Below, in pieces: positions 26,904-37,937 of a stretch of DNA of 64,000 bases (position 1 is its first letter; each line of letters starts with the position of its first letter). Source of the DNA: Rhizobiales bacterium 2SD (GTDB taxonomy: Bacteria > Pseudomonadota > Alphaproteobacteria > Rhizobiales > Beijerinckiaceae); the NCBI GenBank assembly GCA_005502805.1, contig SCMY01000002.1:310001-374000 (forward strand), in the 5' to 3' direction. Made by a program: the position numbers and the translations under genes. Under the pieces are notes generated by a model. The model did no database searches. It had not been told where the DNA came from and saw nothing but the letters and a program-made list of their open reading frames with translations.

Positions 26904-27105
26904 GGAGCAGCTCCGATAGCCGGTCTTTTTCTGTCGCGCTCCACTCGTGCGCGTTCGGCCAAGGCGCCGCCATGCACGTTCGCGCGAGCCGGGCTCGCGC
27001 CCGCCATCTTGTCTTTTGCTGCTCTGCACCCAATAAGGCCCGGGAGAACAGAGACATCTTCCCGCGGCGGCTAAGATCGCCCCGCGATGCACTGGACGGG
27101 CGAGC

Positions 27106-28203
27106 ATGGGCTTCAAATGCGGTATCGTCGGCCTGCCGAATGTCGGCAAGTCGACCCTCTTCAACGCGCTGACGCAGACGGCGGCGGCGCAGGCGGCGAA
27201 TTATCCGTTCTGCACGATCGAGCCGAATGTCGGCGACGTCGCCGTGCCGGACGAGCGGCTGGAAGCGCTCGCCGCCATCGCCGGCTCGAAAGAGATCATC
27301 CCGACCCGGCTGACCTTCGTCGACATCGCCGGCCTGGTGCGTGGCGCCTCCAAGGGCGAAGGCCTCGGCAACCAGTTCCTCGCCAATATCCGTGAGTGCG
27401 ACGCCATCGCCCATGTCGTGCGCTGCTTCGAGGACAGCGACATCACCCATGTCGAGGGCAAGATCGCCCCGATCGCCGATATCGAGACGATCGAGACCGA
27501 GCTGATGCTGGCCGATCTCGAAAGCCTGGAGAAGCGCGTCCTGCCGCTGGAGAAGAAGGCCAAGTCCGGCGACAAGGAGGCCAAGGAAGCCGCCGACCTG
27601 ATGAACCGCTGCCTCGTGCTGCTGCGCGAAGGCAAGCCCGCCCGCCTCGTCCAGGTCGCGCCCGAGGAACGCCGCGCCTTCGAGATGCTCGGCCTGCTCT
27701 CGTCCAAGCCGGTGCTCTATGTCTGCAATGTCGAGGAAGCCAGCGCCGACAAGGGCAACGGCTTCTCCGAGCAGGTCAAGGCGCGCGCCGCCGAGGAAGG
27801 CGCGGTCGCCGTCGTCGTCTCCGCCAAGATCGAGAGCGAGATCGCGGTTCTGCCGGCCGCCGACCAGAAGGACTATCTCGAAGCCGTCGGCCTCGACGAG
27901 CCCGGTCTCAACCGCGTGATCCGCGCCGGCTACGCCCTGCTCAACCTCGTCACCTACTTCACCGTCGGCCCGAAGGAAGCCCGCGCCTGGACGATCGAGA
28001 AGGGCACCAAGGGGCCGCAGGCCGCCGGCGTGATCCATACCGATTTCGAGAAGGGCTATATCCGCGCCGAGACGATCGCCTATGACGACTATGTCACGCA
28101 CAAGGGCGAGAGCGGTGCGCGCGAGGCCGGCAAGTTCCGGCTAGAGGGCAAGGAGTATGTCGTCGCCGACGGCGACGTCCTGCATTTCCGCTTCGCCAAC
28201 TGA
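27106..28203 (+). CDS. ychF: Redox-regulated ATPase YchF/OLA1
   Basis: Obg-family P-loop protein that prefers ATP over GTP and binds ribosomes; it is linked to oxidative stress. G1 is CGIVGLPNVGKSTLFNAL, followed by a Phe-rich switch I (NYPFCTIEPNVG), G3 in DIAGLVRGASKGEGLGN, the variant G4 YVCNVEEAS (replacing NKxD, typical of YchF) and the C-terminal TGS domain (NLVTYFTVGPKEARAWT, then FRFAN end). The 365-aa length is normal. A 10-bp GC stem lies 10 bases after the stop. Confidence 0.97.
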   Translation: MGFKCGIVGLPNVGKSTLFNALTQTAAAQAANYPFCTIEPNVGDVAVPDERLEALAAIAGSKEIIPTRLTFVDIAGLVRGASKGEGLGNQFLANIRECDAIAHVVRCFEDSDITHVEGKIAPIADIETIETELMLADLESLEKRVLPLEKKAKSGDKEAKEAADLMNRCLVLLREGKPARLVQVAPEERRAFEMLGLLSSKPVLYVCNVEEASADKGNGFSEQVKARAAEEGAVAVVVSAKIESEIAVLPAADQKDYLEAVGLDEPGLNRVIRAGYALLNLVTYFTVGPKEARAWTIEKGTKGPQAAGVIHTDFEKGYIRAETIAYDDYVTHKGESGAREAGKFRLEGKEYVVADGDVLHFRFAN

Positions 28204-28212
28204 GCCTGCGCA

Positions 28213-28235
28213 GCCGGAGCGGGCACCGCTCCGGC
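28213..28235 (+). terminator. Hairpin after ychF, possible terminator
   Basis: Perfect 10-bp stem GCCGGAGCGG/CCGCTCCGGC with loop GCA, 10 bases past the ychF stop. No T run follows, so it is either a weak or Rho-assisted terminator or an mRNA-stabilising hairpin. Confidence 0.45.
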
Positions 28236-28333
28236 GCCATGTCCGGCGAGCATTCGGAGCTTGCACGATTTCGGCTCGATCGCCGACGGTCTCCCGCGCA
28301 GGATAGGCGCCTCATCAACGAGATGGACTAGCG

Positions 28334-29347
28334 ATGCTCTATTTCGAGGACTTCGTCCCTGGCTCGGTCAATGAGTACGGTTCGCTTCCCGTCTCGCAGG
28401 ACGACATCCTCGGCTTCGCCCGCCGCTTCGACGCCCAGGACTTCCACATCGATCCCGAAAAGGCCAAGTCGAGCTTCGTCGGCTCGCTGATCGGCTCGGG
28501 CTGGCACAGCTGCGCCCTGCTGATGCGGCTGGTGGCGGAGGGCTTTCTTCTCGACGCGACCTCGATGGGCTCGCCCGGCATCGAGGAAGTCAGATGGCTG
28601 CGGCCGGTCAAGCCCGGCGACGCGCTGACACTGCGCTGGACCGTCGTCGAGACCAAGGAATCGCGTTCGCGCCCCGAGATGGGGCTGGTGAGGTTCCGTC
28701 TCGAGCTCATCAATCAGCGGGGCGAGCCGGTGGTCGAGCAGAACAACTGGATCATGTTCGGCCGCCGCGGCTCGGGCTTCGAGGCGGCACATGGCGATTG
28801 GCTCAGGCATTCGGCCAACTACGAGCCGCCAGAGGTGACCGCCTCCGTCGAGCCGCCGGCGAAGCCGACCGCCGCTCCCGGCTTCTTCGACGAGCTGGTC
28901 ATCGGCGAGAGCTATGAGCTCGGCAGCCTCGTCTTCACCCCGGAGGAGATCGTCGCCTTCGCCCGCTCCTTCGACCCGCAGCCCTTCCACATGGACGAGG
29001 ACGCGGCGAGGAAGAGTTCATTCGGCAGCCTCTGCGCCTCCGGCTGGCATACGGCGGCAGGCTGGATGGCGGCGATGGTCAGCCACCGCCGCCGGCAGGA
29101 GGCAGCGGCCGCACCAGCCGCCGCGCCGCGGCTCGGCCCCTCGCCCGGCTTCAAGAACCTGCGCTGGCTGAAGCCGGTCTATGCCGGCGACCGGATCACC
29201 TATCACTCGGCCGTCGCCGACAAGCGCCCGAGCCTGTCGCGGCCGGAATGGGGCCTGTTCTTCCACCACAACACCGGCGTCAACCAGAACGGCGAGACGG
29301 TGCTGAGCTTCGACGGCTGCGTCTTCATCGAACGAAAGCCGGCCTGA
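28334..29347 (+). CDS. Tandem MaoC-like hydratase (double hot-dog)
   Basis: A 337-aa protein made of two MaoC-type hot-dog domains. Domain 1 (about 1-160) has FARRFDAQDFHIDPEKA and GSGWHSCALLM; domain 2 (about 185-335) has FARSFDPQPFHMDEDAA and ASGWHTAAGWM. Both carry the hydratase D-x4-H-like element (FDxQxFHxD), so both sites may be active or one may be structural. The family acts on enoyl-CoA thioesters, for example in PHA or fatty-acid metabolism. The gene has no co-directional neighbour within 100 bases and faces an NmrA-like gene. The substrate cannot be read from sequence. Confidence 0.88.
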   Translation: MLYFEDFVPGSVNEYGSLPVSQDDILGFARRFDAQDFHIDPEKAKSSFVGSLIGSGWHSCALLMRLVAEGFLLDATSMGSPGIEEVRWLRPVKPGDALTLRWTVVETKESRSRPEMGLVRFRLELINQRGEPVVEQNNWIMFGRRGSGFEAAHGDWLRHSANYEPPEVTASVEPPAKPTAAPGFFDELVIGESYELGSLVFTPEEIVAFARSFDPQPFHMDEDAARKSSFGSLCASGWHTAAGWMAAMVSHRRRQEAAAAPAAAPRLGPSPGFKNLRWLKPVYAGDRITYHSAVADKRPSLSRPEWGLFFHHNTGVNQNGETVLSFDGCVFIERKPA

Positions 29348-29387
29348 CGTCCCAGTGACGCGTGTCAGCCGCAACGGCCTCGGCGGA

Positions 29388-30251
29388 TCAGGTCTTTGCG
29401 GCAGAAGCCGTGCGGCGGAGGAAATCCCGGAAACTCTCCGGCTCACGCCCCGTAAGGGCGGCGAAGTCGTTGGCGACCCGGCTGTAGCGGCCTTCGGCGA
29501 TCGAGGCACACAGGGTGGAGAAGGCGAAAGGCCAGGGATCGTCGAGCTGCGCTGATGCCGAGGACCGGTATTCCTCTGCGGAGCAGGGACGATAACCGAT
29601 CTGCCTGGCGGCCGTTTCGCCATAGATGGCGGTCATCTCACTGAAGCCCAGCGCCAGATGCCCCGTGAGCGCGTGGATACCGGCGATCTTGTCGGGATTG
29701 GCTGCTACCGCCGCCACGGCGGCCGCGACGTCATCGCGTGAGATCGGGGCGACCCGGCCGCTGCCTGCCGGCAGGAGCAGCTCTCCCGACGCTCGACCGG
29801 GAGAAAGCCAGTGGTCGAGAATGAATTCGGCGTAGAGGCCGCATCGAAGGATTGTCATGGGCACGCCGCAGGCGGCAAGGCGCCGCTCCGCGTCGCGATA
29901 GACAGGCGCGAAGTAGAACGGCGACTGATCACCGACATCGACGATGCTGGTGAAAACGATGTGCCTCGCGCCAGCAGCTGCAGCTGCCTCGATGGCGTTG
30001 GCGTGATGGCTCGTCACCGCGTTCGCGTCGCCGTCGCTCGATATCAGGACAATGTCATCGATGTCCGCGAAGGCCTTCGCCAGGGCTGAGGCATCCTCGT
30101 AGTCTGCAACGCGCAGGGCGATGCCGGACGGCAGGCGCTTGGCGGCGGCTCGGTGGTCCCGGACCATTCCGACCACATCGTGGCCAAGCGACACGAGCCT
30201 GCGGACAACCGCGCCGCCCACATGACCGGTGGCTCCCGTGACTAGGATCAT
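29388..30251 (-). CDS. NmrA-like NAD(P)-binding oxidoreductase
   Basis: Atypical short-chain dehydrogenase of 287 aa with N-terminal Rossmann motif ILVTGATGHVGGAVVRRL, followed by VVGMVRD. The central VFTSIVDVGDQSPFYFAPVYRDAERRL and TILRCGLYAEFIL fit the QOR2/NmrA-like group (quinone reductase or redox-sensing regulators). The canonical YxxxK site is replaced by YRDAE, which is common in this group. It lies 47 bases downstream of a diguanylate cyclase on the same strand and may be co-transcribed with it. Function beyond NAD(P)H binding is not determinable. Confidence 0.85.
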   Translation of the reverse strand: MILVTGATGHVGGAVVRRLVSLGHDVVGMVRDHRAAAKRLPSGIALRVADYEDASALAKAFADIDDIVLISSDGDANAVTSHHANAIEAAAAAGARHIVFTSIVDVGDQSPFYFAPVYRDAERRLAACGVPMTILRCGLYAEFILDHWLSPGRASGELLLPAGSGRVAPISRDDVAAAVAAVAANPDKIAGIHALTGHLALGFSEMTAIYGETAARQIGYRPCSAEEYRSSASAQLDDPWPFAFSTLCASIAEGRYSRVANDFAALTGREPESFRDFLRRTASAAKT

Positions 30252-30298
30252 AGGCGGCTCCGAGATCCCGCGAACGACGCAGCTTGGCTCGCGTCGCC

Positions 30299-31612
30299 CT
30301 ATCCGGCAATCCGCCGGGAAACCACGGCCGGCGGCGGGCTCGCCAGCTCGATGCGGTCGCGGCCATTGCGCTTGGCCGCATAGAGCGCGTTGTCAGCGCT
30401 GGCGTAGAGGCCGGTGCCGTCCAGCGGCCCCTCTCCCGCGCACAGGCCGATCGAAACGGTCACGCCCGCCAACTCGTCATGGAGGAGGCGCCATGGCACG
30501 CGCCGCAAGGCGCGGCGAATGGTCGTCGCCACCTCCTTGGCAGCCTCGATCGAGGTATCCCCGAACAGGACGCCGAACTCTTCGCCACCGATTCGTGAGA
30601 CCAATGCCGAGGCGGAGGAGACCTGGGCGGCAATGACCTCGGCGATCGCTTTCAGGCAGGCGTCTCCGACGAGATGGCCGAAGCGATCGTTGATCGTCTT
30701 GAAGTGATCGACGTCGATCACCATCAGCGCCAGCGGCTCCGCGCGAGCGGCGGCATCGGCGAGGCGGCTGACGAAGCGGCGGCGATTGGAGAGGCCGGTC
30801 AGCCCGTCTGTTTCGGCCAGCTCCGCCAACGCCGCATTGGCCCGCCGCAGCGCCTCCTGCGCCTCCAGCAGCTCCATCTGCTGGCGCTTGGCGACCGTGA
30901 TGTCGGCATGGGTGAAGAAGCTGACGCCACCCTTGCTATGCCGCGCGATCAGCCTGAGCCAGCGCTGGCCGGGCAGCTCGATCTCGAAGGGCACGCCGTC
31001 ATAGCGCAGGCCGTTGCTGATCGCCGCGCGCCAGGCGCCCATGGGCGACGCGCCGCGCCAGCACCAGGCGATGATTTCGTCCAGGGTGCGGCCAACCACA
31101 GAGTTGCCGCTGGGTAGGTCGTAGAGCCGCCGAAATGCGTTGTTGGCCGCGATCACCCGCTGCTTCGCATCGAGGATCGTGGCGCCGTCGGGAATGAAAC
31201 GCAGCGCATCCATGACCGGCAGCACCAATTCGGGAGCCGCCTCGGAAGGGGTCTCGACGTCGAGCGTCTGCCAGAGTCGTACACGGCCGCCATCAGGCGC
31301 CTTCAACGAGGAAGCGCGCAGCTTGCGGCCATTGTGGATGAATTCGAAGGGCTGCGTCTGGTTCTCGTGACGGGTCACGCCTTCGGCGACGTGACGGGCG
31401 ATGTCCGGCATCTCCTCCGGCGAAAGGCGGCCGCGATAGAAGCGCTGGAGATTGTCGGCATAGGGCTCGCCGACATGGATCTTGCCTTCGTCCTCGGGAA
31501 AGATCTGCAGGAAGGTCTGATTCCAGCACAGCGCCCGCATCTCTGCATCGTATTCGCAAACGCCGATCCCAAGGGCGTCAAGCGAGTCGAGCAGATAGCG
31601 CGAGAGCTTCAT
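30299..31612 (-). CDS. PAS-domain diguanylate cyclase
   Basis: Soluble 437-aa protein. Two PAS-type domains are visible: residues about 5-120 (LDSLDALGIGVCEYDAEMRALCWNQ) and about 130-250 (FIPDGATILDAKQRVIAANNAFRRLY). A short coiled coil (QMELLEAQEALRRANAAL) links them to a GGDEF domain (ETDGLTGLSNRRRFVSRL, IDVDHFKTINDRFGHLVGD, active site RIGGEEFGVLF with GGEEF intact). No EAL domain is present. It should synthesise c-di-GMP in response to a PAS-sensed signal, PAS-7-like in the first domain. It precedes the NmrA-like gene on the minus strand. Confidence 0.92.
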   Translation of the reverse strand: MKLSRYLLDSLDALGIGVCEYDAEMRALCWNQTFLQIFPEDEGKIHVGEPYADNLQRFYRGRLSPEEMPDIARHVAEGVTRHENQTQPFEFIHNGRKLRASSLKAPDGGRVRLWQTLDVETPSEAAPELVLPVMDALRFIPDGATILDAKQRVIAANNAFRRLYDLPSGNSVVGRTLDEIIAWCWRGASPMGAWRAAISNGLRYDGVPFEIELPGQRWLRLIARHSKGGVSFFTHADITVAKRQQMELLEAQEALRRANAALAELAETDGLTGLSNRRRFVSRLADAAARAEPLALMVIDVDHFKTINDRFGHLVGDACLKAIAEVIAAQVSSASALVSRIGGEEFGVLFGDTSIEAAKEVATTIRRALRRVPWRLLHDELAGVTVSIGLCAGEGPLDGTGLYASADNALYAAKRNGRDRIELASPPPAVVSRRIAG

Positions 31613-31665
31613 CCGGCCCTCAATACAGGAGAGCCGTTAACAACCGGTGAGATGGGCTCTTAAGA

Positions 31666-32306
31666 TCAGCCGACCTTGCCGTAACCTGCGAATTTCGCCG
31701 AGACGCGCTCCATCTCGGCAGCGTCGAGAATGACCGGCTCAAGGCCAGAGGCCAGCAGGTCGAGATACTGCCCAGCAAGATTTTCGACCTCGGCGACGAT
31801 GGTGTGCGCCCCCGCCAGGCTCGCGCCCAGCGCGATCACGCCGTGATTGGCGAGCAGCACCGCCTTGCGTCGCTCAAGCGCCCGGACCGCGTTCGCCGCC
31901 AGCTCCGGCGAACCGAAGGTGGCGTAGTCGGCACAGCGGACATCGGCGCCACCGCAGAGCGCGATCATGTAGTGGAAGGCCGGGATGCCGCGCCGGGCGC
32001 AAGAGAGCGCCGTGGCGCGGGGGGAGTGCGTATGGACGATTGCCTGCGCGTCCGGCCGAGCCTTGTAGATCGCGACATGGAACGGCCATTCCGAGGAGGG
32101 CTTGCGGCTGCCGCTGAGGATCGCTCCGTCGAGAGCAAGATAGATCAGGTCCTCCGGCTTCGTCCGCGCATAAGGCAGCCCCGACGGCGTGATCAGGAAG
32201 CCGTCGCCAAAGCGGGCGGAAACATTGCCGGATTTCGACGGGCAGAAGCCGGCCTTGTCGATCGCCTGCGCGACCGCGACGATTTCCTCGCGCAACGCCT
32301 GTTCAC

Positions 32307-32310
<4 letters not shown>
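31666..32310 (-). CDS. Class II aldolase, probably 5-methylthioribulose-1-phosphate (5-deoxyribulose-1-P) aldolase
   Basis: Zinc-dependent class II aldolase/adducin-fold protein of 214 aa. Metal ligands: HTHS and the later ANHGVIAL; the phosphate and catalytic region has KSGNVSARF and SSEWPFH (Glu as general base). It resembles fuculose-phosphate aldolase and the Rhodospirillum rubrum Ald2, which splits methylthioribulose-1-P into DHAP and a 2-methylthioaldehyde. Its start overlaps the mtnA stop by 4 bases, so its substrate is very likely the MtnA product. An alternative call is MtnB dehydratase, which shares the fold; the length and context do not exclude this. Confidence 0.82.
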
Positions 32311-33416
<1,106 letters not shown>

Positions 33417-33420
33417 GGCG

Positions 33421-33966
33421 TCAATGTCCCGCGAAGGAGACCAGCGTGCGCACCGGCACGCCGAGCCGCCTGATCTTGTCGGCCCCGCCCAGTTCCGGCA
33501 GGTCGATGATGAAACAGGCGGCGACCACTTCCGCCCCAAGCGAGGAGAGCAGCTTCACCGCCGCCTCGGCCGTGCCGCCGGTGGCGACGAGATCGTCGAC
33601 CAGCAGCACCCGCTCGCCGCGAGAGACCGCGTCCTTGTGCACCTCGATCTCGTCGGAGCCGTATTCGAGCGAGTAAGGCATGCCGACCGTCTCATGTGGC
33701 AGCTTGCCCTTCTTGCGCACCGGCACGAAGCCGGCGGAGAGCTGATGCGCCACCGCGCCGCCGAGGATGAAGCCACGCGCTTCGATGCCGGCGATCTTGG
33801 CGATCTTCAAACCAGCGAAAGGCTGCACCAGCTCGTCCACGGCGCGGCGGAAGGCGCGGGCGTCGCCGAGCAGCGTGGTGATGTCGCGGAACTGGATTCC
33901 CGGCTCCGGATAATCGGGGATCGTCCGGATCGCATTCTTCAGATCGGCAAGCGCGCTGCGGTCCAT
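33421..33966 (-). CDS. apt: Adenine phosphoribosyltransferase
   Basis: Converts adenine and PRPP to AMP. The 181-aa length and motifs are standard: [57 protein letters not shown], and the PRPP loop [17 protein letters not shown]. It lies between mtnP, which releases adenine from methylthioadenosine, and mtnA, which uses the other product. This makes the operon self-contained for adenine recycling. Gap to mtnP is 71 bases and to mtnA 4 bases. Confidence 0.97.
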   Translation of the reverse strand: MDRSALADLKNAIRTIPDYPEPGIQFRDITTLLGDARAFRRAVDELVQPFAGLKIAKIAGIEARGFILGGAVAHQLSAGFVPVRKKGKLPHETVGMPYSLEYGSDEIEVHKDAVSRGERVLLVDDLVATGGTAEAAVKLLSSLGAEVVAACFIIDLPELGGADKIRRLGVPVRTLVSFAGH

Positions 33967-34037
33967 GACAAAACGTCCGTTAGCTGGGGCCGCTCCTCTT
34001 AGCCCAAGGCGACCGCCCCGGGAAAGCCGGCGCAGCG

Positions 34038-34919
34038 TCAGCCCTGCGCCTTCAGCACGCGGCCCGCCACCGCATCGAGCTTGGCCAGGAGCTTTGGATC
34101 GCGATGCTCCGGCGCGGTGACGATCGCGAAGTCCAGCGCATTATGCGAGCCGGCCGGGCAAGCTTCGCGCTCGCGCGGGAAATCGGCGGCGAGCCGCGCC
34201 ACCAGCCGGCGCGCCTTGTCGGCATTGGCATGCAGCACGGCAATGACGGCGGCGACGTCGACCGCGCCATGCTCCTCATGCCAGCAGTCGTAGTCGGTGA
34301 CCATGGCGACGGTGGCGTAGGTGATCTCGGCTTCGCGGGCGAGCTTGGCCTCCGGCATCGCCGTCATGCCGATCAGGTCGTAGCCGAGGCCCTTATAGGT
34401 CAGCGATTCCGCCAGCGTCGAGAATTGCGGGCCTTCCATGGTGACGAGCGTGCCGCCCCGAACGAAAGGCAGGTCCTCCGCCGTCGCCGCTGCCGCGATC
34501 CGGTCCTGCAGGGCCGGCCCGACCGGGTGCGCCACCGAGACATGCGCGACGCAACCCTTGCCGAAGAAGGAGCTGGCGCGACCGGCAGTGCGGTCGACGA
34601 ACTGGTCGACCAGCACGAACAGGCCGGGATAGAGCTCGGCCTTGTACGAACCGCAGGCCGAGAGCGAGACGAGGTCGGTCACCCCTGCCCGCTTCAGCAC
34701 GTCGATATTGGCGCGGTAGTTGATCTCCGAAGGCGGGATCGCATGGCCGCGGCCATGGCGCGGCAGGAAGGCGATCTTCGTCTCTCCCATCCGCCCGGTC
34801 CGGAGCACGTCGGAGGGCTCGCCCCAGGGGCTCTCGATCCGCTCCTCGCGCAGATCGGTCAGGCCCGGCAGGTCGTAGATGCCGGAGCCGCCGATGATGC
34901 CCAGAACCGCTTCAGCCAT
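34038..34919 (-). CDS. mtnP: S-methyl-5'-thioadenosine phosphorylase
   Basis: Phosphorolyses MTA (and probably 5'-deoxyadenosine) to adenine plus methylthioribose-1-P. The 293-aa product has [65 protein letters not shown] and [19 protein letters not shown], all diagnostic of MtnP. It is the first gene of the minus-strand operon mtnP-apt-mtnA-aldolase. An intergenic palindromic repeat and the petC terminator lie upstream of it. Confidence 0.96.
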   Translation of the reverse strand: MAEAVLGIIGGSGIYDLPGLTDLREERIESPWGEPSDVLRTGRMGETKIAFLPRHGRGHAIPPSEINYRANIDVLKRAGVTDLVSLSACGSYKAELYPGLFVLVDQFVDRTAGRASSFFGKGCVAHVSVAHPVGPALQDRIAAAATAEDLPFVRGGTLVTMEGPQFSTLAESLTYKGLGYDLIGMTAMPEAKLAREAEITYATVAMVTDYDCWHEEHGAVDVAAVIAVLHANADKARRLVARLAADFPREREACPAGSHNALDFAIVTAPEHRDPKLLAKLDAVAGRVLKAQG

Positions 34920-35001
34920 GCCTCAGTCTCCGATGATTGCCCGGATAAGGATCGAGATTCGTGACAGCCGTAACACGGCCGTCCCGGCAATATCGAACGC
35001 C

Positions 35002-35102
35002 GTCGTCCCGGGCGGCGCGAAGCGCGGACCCGGGACCCATTCCGAAACGGTTCAGGACTGGCCCCCGGATCGGCGCGGCTGACGCCGCTTGCCCGGGGTG
35101 AC
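35002..35102. repeat. GTCRTCCCGGGC-family palindromic repeat, copy 1
   Basis: Ends GTCGTCCCGGGC (35002-35013) and GCCCGGGGTGAC (35091-35102) are inverted. The middle carries GACCCGGGACCCATTCCG and CCCCCGGATCGGCGCGGC, shared with the copies at 55046 and 60374. It fills the gap between mtnP and the petC terminator. Confidence 0.85.
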
Positions 35103-35120
35103 GGGCTTGAAAGAGTGCGA

Positions 35121-35154
35121 AAACAAAAAAGGGCCCCGTCTCCGGGGCCCTTTT
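35121..35154 (-). terminator. Rho-independent terminator of the petABC operon
   Basis: AAAAGGGCCCCG/CGGGGCCCTTTT, a 12-bp perfect stem with loop TCTC (35127-35154). On the minus strand it is followed by TTTTTTGTTTT. It lies 15 bases past the petC stop. The other side also has TTTT, so it may act in both directions. Confidence 0.92.
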
Positions 35155-35168
35155 CAATTCCGTGTCGC

Positions 35169-36050
35169 TCAGTGCGTCGAAGCATGCTCGGGCAGGCGCG
35201 CCCAGACCTTCTTCTTGGTGAAGTAGAGCAGGCCGGCGAAGAGCGCGAGGAAGATCATCACCTGGAAGCCCATGCGCTTGCGCGCTTCGAGATGCGGTTC
35301 CGCCATCCACATCATGAAGGCGGCGACGTCCTTGGCGTACTGCTCGGTCGTCTCCGGCACCGGCGACTTGCCGTCCGGCCCCTTCGGATACTCGACCTGG
35401 CCGTCGTTCAGCGGCTTCGGCATCGCGATCAGGTGGCCAGGCATATAGGTGTTGTAGTTCTGGCCCGGCAGCAGCGGCGGGAACTCCTTCGGCGGGTCCT
35501 TGTAGCCGGTCAGGAGCGCGACGATGTAGTCCGGCCCCTGCTCCTGATACTGGGTGAAGATATCGAAGACGAAGGTGGGGAAGCCGCGCGTATAGGTGCG
35601 CGCCTTGGCGAGCATGTCGATCGGCGGCGGATAGGCGCCGCCATTGGCGGCGCGTGCCGCCTGCTCGTTCGCGAACGGCGCCGGGAAGGCGTCAGCCGGG
35701 CGGCCAGGGCGCTCGAACATCTCGCCCGACTCGTTCGGGCCGTCCTTGATGTTGGTGTAGCTGGCCGCCAGCGCCGCGACCTGCGAGGCGGTGAAGCCCG
35801 GACCGCCGGGCTGCGACAGGTTACGGAACCGGATCAGGCTCATCGCGTGGCAGCTGGCGCAGACTTCCTTGGCGACCTTGAAGCCGCGCTGCAGCTGGGC
35901 CTGATCGAACTTGCCGAACGGCCCCGAGAACGACCAGCTCTGCGCCGGCGGCTTCGGGCCGGCTTCGGCGGCCAGGACCGGCGAGGCGACAGCGATGGCG
36001 AGGCCAGTGACGAGACCAGCGAGCGACAGGCGGAGGGACATCTTGCTCAT
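35169..36050 (-). CDS. petC: Cytochrome c1 of the bc1 complex
   Basis: Membrane-anchored periplasmic c-type cytochrome that passes electrons from the Rieske protein to cytochrome c. Signal peptide SLAGLVTGLAIAVASPVLAAEA; heme motif CASCH (about residue 68) in VAKEVCASCHAMSLIRF; axial Met region GHLIAMPKPL; C-terminal anchor VMIFLALFAGLLYFTKKKVW. The 293-aa length is normal for a separate c1. In the Bradyrhizobium type the cytochrome b and c1 genes are fused (fbcH); here petB and petC are separate, 8 bases apart. It is the last gene of the petABC operon and is followed by a strong terminator. Confidence 0.96.
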   Translation of the reverse strand: MSKMSLRLSLAGLVTGLAIAVASPVLAAEAGPKPPAQSWSFSGPFGKFDQAQLQRGFKVAKEVCASCHAMSLIRFRNLSQPGGPGFTASQVAALAASYTNIKDGPNESGEMFERPGRPADAFPAPFANEQAARAANGGAYPPPIDMLAKARTYTRGFPTFVFDIFTQYQEQGPDYIVALLTGYKDPPKEFPPLLPGQNYNTYMPGHLIAMPKPLNDGQVEYPKGPDGKSPVPETTEQYAKDVAAFMMWMAEPHLEARKRMGFQVMIFLALFAGLLYFTKKKVWARLPEHASTH

Positions 36051-36058
36051 GGTCTCGT

Positions 36059-37330
36059 TCAGCCCTTGGCCTGCGGTTCCGAAGCGGTGGCGTGGCCGAG
36101 GCGAGCGCCCGAGCCGCCGAGCACCGAGTCGGCGATGGAGGTCGGCAGCTGAGCCGGCCGTTCGAAGATGCCGATCAGCGCCAGTGCCAGGAAGAAGCCG
36201 AAATACAGCACGGTCAGGATGCGCGAGAGCGTGACATAGGGCTCGTCGGCCGGCATGGCGCCGAGATAGCCGAGCCCGATGCAGACCAGCACGAACATCC
36301 AGAAGAACTGGCGTGCGATCGGCCGATAGGTCATCGACTTGACCTTGGAGGTGTCGATCCAGGGCAGGAAGGCGAGGATCACGATCGCGCCGCCCATGGC
36401 GATGACGCCGCCGAGCTTGTCGGGAATGGCGCGCAGGATCGCGTAGAACGGCAGGAAGTACCATTCCGGCACGATGTGGGCGGGCGTCGAAGCCGGGTTC
36501 GCCGGGATGTAGTTGTCGGCGTGGCCCATGAAATTCGGCTGGTAGAACACGAACCAGGCGAAGACCAGCATGAAGCAGACCATGCCGAACAGGTCCTTGA
36601 TGGTCGCATAGGGCGTGAAGGGAACGGTGTCCTTCTTGACGTCCTTCACCTCGACGCCGGTCGGGTTGTTCTGGCCGACATGGTGCAGCGCCCAGATATG
36701 CAGGACGACGACGCCGGCGATCATGAAGGGCAGCAGGAAGTGCAGCGAGAAGAAGCGGTTCAGGGTCGGATTGTCGACCGAGTAGCCACCCCACAGGAAG
36801 GTGACGATCGTCTCGCCGATCACCGGCAGCGCCGAGAACAGGTTGGTGATGACGGTCGCGCCCCAGAAGGACATCTGGCCCCAGGGCAGGACGTAGCCCA
36901 TGAAGGCGGTGGCCATCATCAGCAGGAAGATGATGACGCCGAGGATCCACAGCACCTCGCGCGGCGCCTTGTACGAGCCGTAGTAGAGGCCGCGGAAGAT
37001 GTGGATGTAGACCGCCACGAAGAACATCGAGGCGCCGTTGGAGTGCAGATAGCGCAGCAGCCAGCCGAAGTTCACGTCGCGCATGATGTGCTCGACGGAG
37101 TTGAACGCCATGGTCGCGTTCGGCGTGTAATGCATCGCCAGGATCACGCCGGTGACGATCTGCGCCACCAGCATGAACACGAGGATGCCGCCGAAGGTCC
37201 ACAGCAGGTTGAGATTGCGCGGAACCGGATAGGACACCGCCGAATCGTGCATCAGCCGCACGATCGGCAGGCGTGCATCGAGCCAGCGCTCGATCCCCGT
37301 CTTCGGCTGGTAACTGCTGTGACCGCTCAT
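36059..37330 (-). CDS. petB: Cytochrome b of the bc1 complex
   Basis: Polytopic subunit carrying hemes bL and bH and both quinone sites (Qo and Qi). The 423-aa protein has eight hydrophobic helices. Landmarks: [24 protein letters not shown], with heme-ligand histidines in [23 protein letters not shown] and in LHFLLPF / [31 protein letters not shown] (Qo cd helix); and [14 protein letters not shown] with the PEWY loop of the Qo site. I chose MSGHSSYQP at 37330 as the start. It follows petA by 55 bases and precedes petC by 8. Confidence 0.97.
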   Translation of the reverse strand: MSGHSSYQPKTGIERWLDARLPIVRLMHDSAVSYPVPRNLNLLWTFGGILVFMLVAQIVTGVILAMHYTPNATMAFNSVEHIMRDVNFGWLLRYLHSNGASMFFVAVYIHIFRGLYYGSYKAPREVLWILGVIIFLLMMATAFMGYVLPWGQMSFWGATVITNLFSALPVIGETIVTFLWGGYSVDNPTLNRFFSLHFLLPFMIAGVVVLHIWALHHVGQNNPTGVEVKDVKKDTVPFTPYATIKDLFGMVCFMLVFAWFVFYQPNFMGHADNYIPANPASTPAHIVPEWYFLPFYAILRAIPDKLGGVIAMGGAIVILAFLPWIDTSKVKSMTYRPIARQFFWMFVLVCIGLGYLGAMPADEPYVTLSRILTVLYFGFFLALALIGIFERPAQLPTSIADSVLGGSGARLGHATASEPQAKG

Positions 37331-37385
37331 GCTCGCCTCAAGCTCTCTCAATTCCGCTCGATGCCGTCCGCGCCTTCAAAAAGGC

Positions 37386-37937
37386 TCAGCCGATCTTGAT
37401 CTTGGTGTCCGCGGTGAACGCGTAGGGCGGCACCGGCAGGTTCAGCGGCGCAGGACCCTTGCGGATACGGCCGGAGGAATCGTAGTGCGAGCCATGGCAG
37501 GGGCAGAACCAGCCGTCGAACTCACCCTTCGGCTCGCCGGGCGAGCTGCCGAGCGGCACGCAGCCGAGATGGGTGCAGCTGCCATAGACGACGAGATACT
37601 TCTCGTGGCCGGCCTTGGTGCGCTGCTGGTCCGTCTGCGGGTCGCGCAGCGTCGCGATGTCGACCGCGAGCGCCTCGTCGATTTCCTTCTTGGTGCGATT
37701 GCGCACGAAGATCAGCTTGCCGCGCCAGAACAGCTTGATCGCCTGTCCTTCCGCGATCGGGGCGAGATCGAGGTCGATCGGGGCGCCAGCGGCGACGACC
37801 TGCGCATCCGGAGCCAGCTGGCTGACCAGCGGCACGACCAGCGCGCCAACGCCGACGGCGCCGAAAGCGCCGGTCGTCAGCATCAGGAAGTCGCGGCGGG
37901 TGGGTTCGGTGCCAGTCGTATCGGTCGCGTGCGCCAC
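37386..37937 (-). CDS. petA: Rieske iron-sulfur subunit of the bc1 complex
   Basis: Carries the 2Fe-2S cluster that takes the first electron from quinol. Twin-arginine signal anchor TRRDFLMLTTGAFGAVGVGALVVP; cluster-binding motifs CTHLGC (about 134) and CPCHGS (about 154), with surrounding GEFDGWFCPCHGSHYDSSGR. The 183-aa length is normal. It is the first gene of petABC. The 188 bases between it and the ABC exporter gene upstream hold no gene but contain GC-rich inverted repeats; the promoter should be here. Confidence 0.97.
   Translation of the reverse strand: MAHATDTTGTEPTRRDFLMLTTGAFGAVGVGALVVPLVSQLAPDAQVVAAGAPIDLDLAPIAEGQAIKLFWRGKLIFVRNRTKKEIDEALAVDIATLRDPQTDQQRTKAGHEKYLVVYGSCTHLGCVPLGSSPGEPKGEFDGWFCPCHGSHYDSSGRIRKGPAPLNLPVPPYAFTADTKIKIG

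Noticed and set aside
26107..28101. A 664-codon minus-strand open frame across pth and ychF
   Set aside because: Antisense to two certain genes; only its part at 26301-26903 is real, in a shorter separate frame with its own signal peptide.
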